Shown here one piece after another: positions 33,193 through 38,489 of a stretch of DNA of 38,489 bases; positions within the stretch are counted from its first letter, which is position 1; each line of letters starts with the position of its first letter. This stretch comes from an uncultured Crocinitomix sp. (GTDB taxonomy: Bacteria; Bacteroidota; Bacteroidia; Flavobacteriales_D; Crocinitomicaceae), in the NCBI GenBank assembly GCA_937136425.1, contig CAKZON010000098.1:1-38489 (forward strand), written 5' to 3'. The notes beneath the pieces were generated by a model that saw only the letters and a program-made list of their open reading frames with translations, did no database searches and was not told the DNA's origin. Position numbers and translations under genes: made by a program.

Positions 33193-34086
33193 ATGGCAGC
33201 TAAAAAACTAATCATTGTTGCTGGACCAACCGCAGTTGGAAAAACAGCATTGAGTATTGAATTGGCACAACATTATAATTGTCCGATTATTTCTTTTGAT
33301 TCGCGTCAGTTTTATCGCGAAATGAGTATTGGCACAGCAAAACCTACACCTGAAGAACTTTCTCAAGCCGAGCATCACTTTATCGGCAACCTGTCTATTC
33401 ATGATCACTATACAGCAGGAATTTACGAGCGTGAAGCATTAGAAAAGCTACAAACTATTTTCAATAATCATGATTACTGCATTGCTGTTGGTGGCAGTGG
33501 ACTTTATATAGATGCCTTGGCTTTTGGAATTGATGACATTCCAGCTGACCCTATAGTGCGAGAAAAACTAATTGAGCGTTGGAAAACAGAAGGGCTTGAG
33601 GTCTTGCAAAAAGAAGTTTTAGCAGTTGATCCTGAATTTTATCATGCATCTGACATGCAAAATTCACGCAGAGTAATTCGGGCCTTAGAAGTATTCGAAA
33701 TTACTGGAAAGCGTTATACATTATTGCGTAAAAAACAACCTAAGCAGCGCCCTTTTGAGATGTTTTGGATAGGTTTAAACCTAGAGCGAGAAGTGTTATT
33801 TGATCGCATTAACAGACGTGTTGACATTATGTTAGACATGGGGTTAGAAGAAGAAGTAAAAGGACTTTACGCTCAAAAAGAGGTGAAAGCATTGCATACA
33901 GTTGGCTATCGAGAATTGTTTAGCGCTATGGATGGCGAATATACGCGAGAAAAAGCGATTGAATTAATTAAACGAAATACACGATACTATGCTAAGCGTC
34001 AGATCACATGGTTTAAAAAGAATGAATTAGTGAACTGGTTTTTGCCCCATGAGGCACAGAAAATAATTGAAGAAATCGATAAATAA
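33193..34086 (+). CDS. miaA: tRNA dimethylallyltransferase MiaA
   Basis: 297 residues, the usual length. P-loop GPTAVGKT at residues 11-18, then SFDSRQFYREMSIGTAKPT (DSRQ-x-Y and GTAKP signatures), AVGGSGLYIDAL, and the C-terminal KRNTRYYAKRQITWFKK motif. It adds a dimethylallyl group to A37 of tRNAs reading codons that start with U. Starts 3 bases after the KdsC-like gene, so it is in the same operon, although its function is unrelated housekeeping. Confidence 0.95.
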   Translation: MAAKKLIIVAGPTAVGKTALSIELAQHYNCPIISFDSRQFYREMSIGTAKPTPEELSQAEHHFIGNLSIHDHYTAGIYEREALEKLQTIFNNHDYCIAVGGSGLYIDALAFGIDDIPADPIVREKLIERWKTEGLEVLQKEVLAVDPEFYHASDMQNSRRVIRALEVFEITGKRYTLLRKKQPKQRPFEMFWIGLNLEREVLFDRINRRVDIMLDMGLEEEVKGLYAQKEVKALHTVGYRELFSAMDGEYTREKAIELIKRNTRYYAKRQITWFKKNELVNWFLPHEAQKIIEEIDK

Positions 34087-34110
34087 ATTTCGCTTTCTGC
34101 TTTTAAATTT

Positions 34111-34118
34111 TAATTTTG
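34111..34118 (+). promoter_or_regulatory. -7 box for the DUF3276 gene
   Basis: TAATTTTG matches TAnnTTTG exactly and lies 30 bases before the ATG at 34149; TTTC about 19 bases upstream is a weak -33. Confidence 0.45.
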
Positions 34119-34148
34119 TAGAGCAATAACTATTAAATACAGGTAAAG

Positions 34149-34472
34149 ATGAATGATAGAAATGATGAAGTTTTCTCGAAAAGAGTAAAAGCAGGTAAAA
34201 GAACTTACTTTTTTGATGTAAAAACGACTAGAGGGAAAGATTTATACTTGACAATTACGGAAAGTAAGAGAACGGGAGACTATGACGGGCAGCCTGAATA
34301 CGAAAAGCACAAAATTTTCTTGTACAAAGAAGATTTTGAAAAATTCTCAGACGGAATGGGCGAAGCATTAGACAAAATTAAAAGCCTTTGGGAAACTGGT
34401 GAATACAAAATGCCAGAAGAGCGTCCTGAGTATGAAGAAAATAAAGAAGAAGTTTCTTTCGAGGAGCTATAA
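34149..34472 (+). CDS. DUF3276 (PUR-alpha-like) DNA/RNA-binding protein
   Basis: 107 residues, typical size. Contains the PUR-repeat pattern KAGKRTYFFDVKTTRGKDLYL followed by ITESKR, and the strand IFLYKEDFEKFSDGMGEALD; the acidic tail is normal for the family. In Bacteroidota these small proteins bind nucleic acids and are nearly universal; a structural relative is the Borrelia PUR protein. Has its own promoter and a terminator right after it, so it is a one-gene unit. Confidence 0.9.
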   Translation: MNDRNDEVFSKRVKAGKRTYFFDVKTTRGKDLYLTITESKRTGDYDGQPEYEKHKIFLYKEDFEKFSDGMGEALDKIKSLWETGEYKMPEERPEYEENKEEVSFEEL

Positions 34473-34496
34473 GCATAAAACACTTTGAATTAAGTA

Positions 34497-34525
34497 AAAG
34501 CCTAGACTCTATTAGTCTAGGCTTT
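34497..34525 (+). terminator. Rho-independent terminator after the DUF3276 gene
   Basis: AAAGCCTAGACT (34497-34508) pairs perfectly with AGTCTAGGCTTT (34514-34525) around a 5-base loop, followed by more T to 34529. Strong and clean. Confidence 0.9.
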
Positions 34526-34550
34526 TTTTCTACCCAAAATTTCGCCGTAC

Positions 34551-35324
34551 ATGGATTCTATATCTTTTTGGTTCAAATTAATCGGTTTTATAGTCGTTGG
34601 AGTTCCAATAGGCTTGATTATCTTCTTTTTAATAAGAATTGTCAAAAAATCAATCGTCAAACCTGATGAGCAAACGGTTAAAGATCAACGAAGCATAATG
34701 CTTGCAAAAGTAAAGCAAAAACAACCAAAACTTGCCTTATGGCCTTCCGGTCAGGTTGATAAAATTTCAAATAATATTGATTACAATTATTCAACTGGTG
34801 TATATCGAAAATTTAATGGTTACATTTTCAGTAGCGACAATGAACGCCTAATTGCATTTAGACGAATTGACCACGGTTTATCAATCGACTCTAAAATAAT
34901 GGCAGCAACTAATACTCAAATATTTTATTTTGAAGCAAAACCTTCTGAAACACTTTTATACATTGACGGAAAACCATTTGGGCGCTTAAAGGCAAATGGA
35001 GTTATTCACGATAAAGACGATACTCCCTTAGGTCACATTGATCGTGATCAAACGCCCTCTTCTATTTACAGTTTAGTAATGAACGGAACAGAACTTGCAT
35101 TAATTGCAAAAAATTCTGACCGCAGAAGTTTTGTTAAAAACCAATTTCATAGTACACACAGCATAAGTGGTTCAGAAAAGGCACTACTTTGGGAAAACGA
35201 TCCTGAATTAAGAGATAGCATGGTTAAACCTTTACGAGGCGCTACAACCAACGAAAATAATTGGATGCTGGCTTTGACTATTCTAGAATTAGTAACGTTT
35301 GGAATAGATTTTACGAAGAAATAA
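34551..35324 (+). CDS. Membrane-anchored protein of unknown function
   Basis: 257 residues. One N-terminal membrane segment at residues about 5-27 (FWFKLIGFIVVGVPIGLIIFF-like), then a soluble beta-rich part with many short turns (GQVDKISNNIDYNYSTGVY, FGRLKANGVIHDKDDTPLG, PSSIYSLVMNGTELALIAK). The last 20 residues are hydrophobic (WMLALTILELVTFGIDF) and may form a second membrane-associated helix. The pattern is somewhat like LURP-one/scramblase-type beta-barrels, but I would not name it. Stands 26 bases after a terminator. Confidence 0.6.
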   Translation: MDSISFWFKLIGFIVVGVPIGLIIFFLIRIVKKSIVKPDEQTVKDQRSIMLAKVKQKQPKLALWPSGQVDKISNNIDYNYSTGVYRKFNGYIFSSDNERLIAFRRIDHGLSIDSKIMAATNTQIFYFEAKPSETLLYIDGKPFGRLKANGVIHDKDDTPLGHIDRDQTPSSIYSLVMNGTELALIAKNSDRRSFVKNQFHSTHSISGSEKALLWENDPELRDSMVKPLRGATTNENNWMLALTILELVTFGIDFTKK

Positions 35325-35432
35325 TTGATCTTATATAGTTGCATATTAAAAGACGCATTTTAGAGAATGAAATAGCAGTTACCTTCTAACCAACACCAAA
35401 CCGTTTGTTTCAAATCCCCGTTATAAAAATTA

Positions 35433-36410
35433 ATGGGAACACTCAAAAACATTATCTACAGAAACAAATTGAAATCATTACGCCATTATAGAATGGTACA
35501 ATGGGCCTATAATTTCCTTAACCGAAAAAACCTATCTCACTTACCAGAATTGTATCGAAAACTGGGCTTAAAACGAAGCCATTTATCAACATTACAGTTC
35601 GAGGATCTTAAACATATCCAATTAGAGGTTTCTAATATTGAGGATGGAAATTTAGTCAATCATCCTACTTTCTCTAACCTTTCAAAAGAACATCAAGACG
35701 AAGTAAAGAGATGGAAAGAACAAGGCTATGTGCATTTGAAAAACTTCTTTTCTAAAGATGAAATCAATCTAATGGAATATAAAACGGAGAATTTATGGAA
35801 TTCTAATAAAGGAGAATGGCGATTTGGAGACCGCCGAGTTTTATCTGCATTTGAGGATGTTGAAACTTGGAATTTCTTTCATCAAAAAGAATTTTACTCT
35901 GTTGTTTCAATGCTATTGGGACAAGAAGCTATTCTTGTTAATAATATAAGTTTTTTAAGGGGAGATGCTCAACCTGTACATTCCGATTCGTTTTATATGT
36001 CAACCTACCCTATTGGTAAATTAATAGGGTCCTGGACTGCTTTAGAAGATATTCATGAAGATGCAGGACCGTTGTGCTATATTCCAGGCTCTCACAAACT
36101 TCCTTATGTTACCAATAACACCATTAACAATTGCGGCAATTTCTGGAAAACAGGGGCTAATGGAGATGAGGACTACATTTTAAAAGTAAAAGAGATAATT
36201 ACTGAAAATAAATTGACGCCCAAATACCATTTAGCGCAAAAGGGAGACTTGCTATTGTGGCATGCAAACTTACTACACGGTGGCAGCAAAATTAACGACT
36301 CAAATAAAACAAGAAAAAGTATGGTAGGTCATTTTGCAGGAAAAAACTCCATATGCTATCACGAAAATTCGCAACGCCCAGCATTTAGATACAGCAAACC
36401 CAACAACTAA
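35433..36410 (+). CDS. Phytanoyl-CoA-dioxygenase (PhyH) family oxygenase
   Basis: 325 residues. The 2-oxoglutarate/Fe(II) site is complete: His183 and Asp185 in QPVHSDSF, distal His282 in LLHGGSKI, and Arg294 for 2-oxoglutarate binding (NKTRKSMVGHF). Also GPLCYIPGSH, a PhyH signature. These enzymes hydroxylate or otherwise oxidise small molecules or lipids; the substrate is unknown. Residues 1-80 are a basic helical extension. Single gene, no operon partners. Confidence 0.85.
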   Translation: MGTLKNIIYRNKLKSLRHYRMVQWAYNFLNRKNLSHLPELYRKLGLKRSHLSTLQFEDLKHIQLEVSNIEDGNLVNHPTFSNLSKEHQDEVKRWKEQGYVHLKNFFSKDEINLMEYKTENLWNSNKGEWRFGDRRVLSAFEDVETWNFFHQKEFYSVVSMLLGQEAILVNNISFLRGDAQPVHSDSFYMSTYPIGKLIGSWTALEDIHEDAGPLCYIPGSHKLPYVTNNTINNCGNFWKTGANGDEDYILKVKEIITENKLTPKYHLAQKGDLLLWHANLLHGGSKINDSNKTRKSMVGHFAGKNSICYHENSQRPAFRYSKPNN

Positions 36411-36502
36411 CCACCAATTGGTTATATATATCCCAACCCAATAAACATAAAAGGATAATTCAAAAAAATCTCACCGAACAATTTCGAAATTAGAAAAAAG
36501 GG

Positions 36503-37906
36503 TTACTCCTCTCCTATCTCAGCCGTAACATTCAATAAACTTGCATTCTTCTCTACAAAATCTTCCAATGCTTTAAAGAAATTCAAAATATCTTCTTTAG
36601 AATTATTGGCATTAATTGTTACCAAACGGATAAAAGTATCTTCATTAAATGAACCAAAACCTACAACTGTAATTTGATGCTCATACAACGCCGTGCAAAG
36701 TTTTATAGGATCAACATTCTTATAATTAAAACAAATCGAAATTGAATCGTCATAACTATACAATTCATAATCAGAATTATTTCTTACATAGTCACGAGCG
36801 ACATCTGCTAAATCAAATTGTTGGTGCACAATGTTTTTTAAACCAGTTGTACCAACGGATTTCCAAAGCGTCCAAAACTTTAGTGCATCATTTCTTCTTC
36901 CGCATTGAAAAGACGTTTTACCTAAATTAAAATCATCTCCATCAGTTTGATACAGATAATCGGCCTCATTGCTAAACGAATCATGCAATTGCTTTTTATC
37001 TTTCACCAAAATTATTGAACATGTCATTGGTGTACCCAACATTTTGTGAGCATTATAACTAAATGAATTAGATCTTTCAACACCCTTAACCAAGTGTTTA
37101 TACTTTTCACTAAAAATTACACTTCCAGCATAAGCTCCATCAACATGCAACCAAACATCATACTTTTGAGCAATATCTGCAATTGCATCAACCGGATCAA
37201 AAGCTCCTAAAACGGTCGTTCCTGCTGTTGCATTTACATATGTTGGAATATATCCATCAGCTATATCATTAATAATTTGCGCCTCTAATTCTGCAGGAAT
37301 CATCCTTCCTTCAGCATCAGCAGGGATATAACGTACATTATTTCTTCCAATACCCGCAAAACTTGAATTTTTAGCATTTGAATAATGTGATTCCTTTGAG
37401 GTATAGATTACCAATGGTTTTGTCATTCCTACATTTCGGCAATCAGGATCTTTTGCATCACGTGCCATTACCAAAGCCATATAATTACTCATTGAACCTC
37501 CTGTAGGAAATGTTCCGTTACTCTGAGGACCATAACCAACAAGATCACAAGAACGTCTTATAATCTCTTGCTCAATTCCAACCTGCGGACCTGCTACTTT
37601 GTAAGTATACATGCTATTATTGAGCATTACAGCAAGTAAATCACCTAAAACAGCTTTGCTTTGTCTTCCTCCAAAAAGTTGATTAAAAAACAAACTTGTA
37701 GCTGTTTTTGGAGTTGCTACAAGAACCTCTCTTAAAACGTTTTTAAAGGCATCATCAACCATTCCATCATCATTCAATGATAAATCAATGGCATCATAAA
37801 GTTTGTCAGCGTCAATTCTATCCGCTACAGGATGTTGTTGTTCTTCTTTGATTAGGACCTCAACCAATTCGTTGAATAAACCCAAATCATTATTAATATC
37901 AGACAT
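36503..37906 (-). CDS. Group II PLP decarboxylase, probable cysteine sulfinate decarboxylase
   Basis: 467 residues, standard for the group II family. PLP lysine Lys288 in FSYNAHKMLGTP; FPTGGSMSNYMAL (phosphate-binding glycine loop), and LHVDGAYAG with Asp256 that contacts the pyridine nitrogen. Glutamate, aspartate and cysteine sulfinate decarboxylases share these motifs, so substrate is not fixed by sequence reading. The neighbour 9 bases upstream is a cysteine dioxygenase, which makes cysteine sulfinate; decarboxylation to hypotaurine is thus the best guess. Confidence 0.8.
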   Translation of the reverse strand: MSDINNDLGLFNELVEVLIKEEQQHPVADRIDADKLYDAIDLSLNDDGMVDDAFKNVLREVLVATPKTATSLFFNQLFGGRQSKAVLGDLLAVMLNNSMYTYKVAGPQVGIEQEIIRRSCDLVGYGPQSNGTFPTGGSMSNYMALVMARDAKDPDCRNVGMTKPLVIYTSKESHYSNAKNSSFAGIGRNNVRYIPADAEGRMIPAELEAQIINDIADGYIPTYVNATAGTTVLGAFDPVDAIADIAQKYDVWLHVDGAYAGSVIFSEKYKHLVKGVERSNSFSYNAHKMLGTPMTCSIILVKDKKQLHDSFSNEADYLYQTDGDDFNLGKTSFQCGRRNDALKFWTLWKSVGTTGLKNIVHQQFDLADVARDYVRNNSDYELYSYDDSISICFNYKNVDPIKLCTALYEHQITVVGFGSFNEDTFIRLVTINANNSKEDILNFFKALEDFVEKNASLLNVTAEIGEE

Positions 37907-37915
37907 GTAATGTTA

Positions 37916-38470
37916 TTATTTTATGTTTGTCCCAAATTCTGAGACCGTATTATAGACTAAATCTTTATTGATGAATTTTCCAGAAACCTCATCAAATAAA
38001 TTGCAACTTCTAATTGGCTTAGCATATAGATGCAAAGACATACTTCTTTTATTGGAAAGGTTTTCTAAACTATGAAACCCCATGAAATCAATCATATAAG
38101 TAATATCATCTGTATGTGCAACAGCAGACTTAACAACTTCTAATTCACCACTTTCACTTTTTTGATAAATGGTTTCTCTAAATTGACCTTCAATAACTTT
38201 TACCCAACACTCCTCACCTCCGTGATCGTGAATTGGTGTAATTTGCCCTTCCTCCCAACAAAGTAGGATTAATTCAAATTTTTCATTATCAACAATACAA
38301 TTTCGAGTGTATGAATCATTAGACCAAGAGCAGTAATTTTGATAGACACTATTTGGTATGTTCGTAGAACGGAATATGCGGTTATACTTCGTCCTCTCCC
38401 CTTCTGATAACGCAGTTACCAAATCGTCTAATGATTGAATTGTGTTTGTGTTTTGTTCGTTAGAATTCAA
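37916..38470 (-). CDS. cdo: Cysteine dioxygenase
   Basis: 184 residues as read from TTG 38470; the frame has no stop between there and the window edge, so the true start may lie beyond. Cupin with the three-histidine iron site: PIHDHGGEECW (His81, His83) and GFHSLEN (His133). Arg56 in the SYTRN motif binds the cysteine carboxylate. Cys88 and Tyr149 (SLHLYAKP) match the positions of the thioether crosslink seen in mammalian enzymes; His147 is also kept. The enzyme oxidises cysteine to cysteine sulfinate. It precedes the PLP decarboxylase by 9 bases, giving a two-step hypotaurine operon. Confidence 0.88.
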   Translation of the reverse strand: MNSNEQNTNTIQSLDDLVTALSEGERTKYNRIFRSTNIPNSVYQNYCSWSNDSYTRNCIVDNEKFELILLCWEEGQITPIHDHGGEECWVKVIEGQFRETIYQKSESGELEVVKSAVAHTDDITYMIDFMGFHSLENLSNKRSMSLHLYAKPIRSCNLFDEVSGKFINKDLVYNTVSEFGTNIK

Positions 38471-38489
38471 AATGCTTATCGCCCTTTCA

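Noticed and set aside
36412..36425. ACCAATTGGT palindrome after the PhyH gene as a terminator
   Set aside because: Too short and without a following T-run; a restriction-site-like palindrome by chance.

Overview
The window looks like chromosomal DNA from an AT-rich marine or aquatic Bacteroidota, most likely order Flavobacteriales. This is inferred from the protein families: type IX secretion sorting tails of both type A (12541-10898, minus) and type B (29080-26792, minus), a PUR-alpha-like DUF3276 protein, a Bacteroidota-type LptD, many lipoproteins and '...FSQ'-type signal peptides, and promoter -7 boxes of the form TAnnTTTG. No rRNA, tRNA, CRISPR array, transposase or prophage gene is visible.

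Layout. (1) 1-4746: a frameshifted remnant of a minus-strand gene at the left edge, a very long secreted TraB/GumN-domain protein, and an unknown protein. (2) 4747-6170: a toxin-antitoxin-like pair (GNAT-like unknown plus HigA-type XRE protein) behind a promoter flanked by a strikingly regular GATAAT dyad operator, closed by a strong terminator. (3) 6248-9502: an AraC-type DNA-binding protein, a translationally coupled trio (VOC, TfoX-N-like, SRPBCC), another VOC protein, and an unknown membrane protein behind two adjacent perfect dyads. (4) 9503-10224: non-coding DNA with a duplicated 140-bp module of REP-like palindromes and a bidirectional-looking hairpin terminator. (5) 10225-17505, minus: secreted or surface proteins (SGNH hydrolase with T9SS tail, beta-barrel-like protein, three lipoproteins), two GNAT acetyltransferases and a YdeI-like protein. 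(6) 17570-22385, minus: an envelope and redox operon (amidase, MCE protein, Fe-S membrane oxidoreductase, HAD phosphatase, CCG-domain Fe-S protein), divergent from lptD at 22450. (7) 25066-30002, minus: a calcium-type beta/gamma-crystallin protein with a 22-residue repeat array, a gamma-carbonic-anhydrase-like protein, a large PKD/T9SS adhesin-like protein and an alpha/beta hydrolase. (8) 30074-34086, plus: lipoprotein, RPE-CBS fusion, DAHP synthase, HTH-KdsC fusion, miaA. (9) 34149-36410: DUF3276 protein, a membrane-anchored unknown, a PhyH-type dioxygenase. (10) 36503-38470, minus: a cysteine dioxygenase and a PLP decarboxylase, together a plausible taurine/hypotaurine route.

The most unusual material is in region 8. 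An epimerase of the ribulose-phosphate 3-epimerase family has taken the place of the sugar isomerase (SIS) domain in front of a KdsD-like CBS pair. It is coupled by a 4-base overlap to a DAHP synthase and followed by a KdsC-type phosphatase carrying an XRE-like N-terminal domain. This has the logic of a 3-deoxy-ulosonate sugar pathway (isomerase/epimerase, PEP aldolase, phosphatase) but with non-standard parts; the product is unknown. Second is the GATAAT-dyad-controlled pair in region 2. All functional statements are from reading the sequence; no database search was run.
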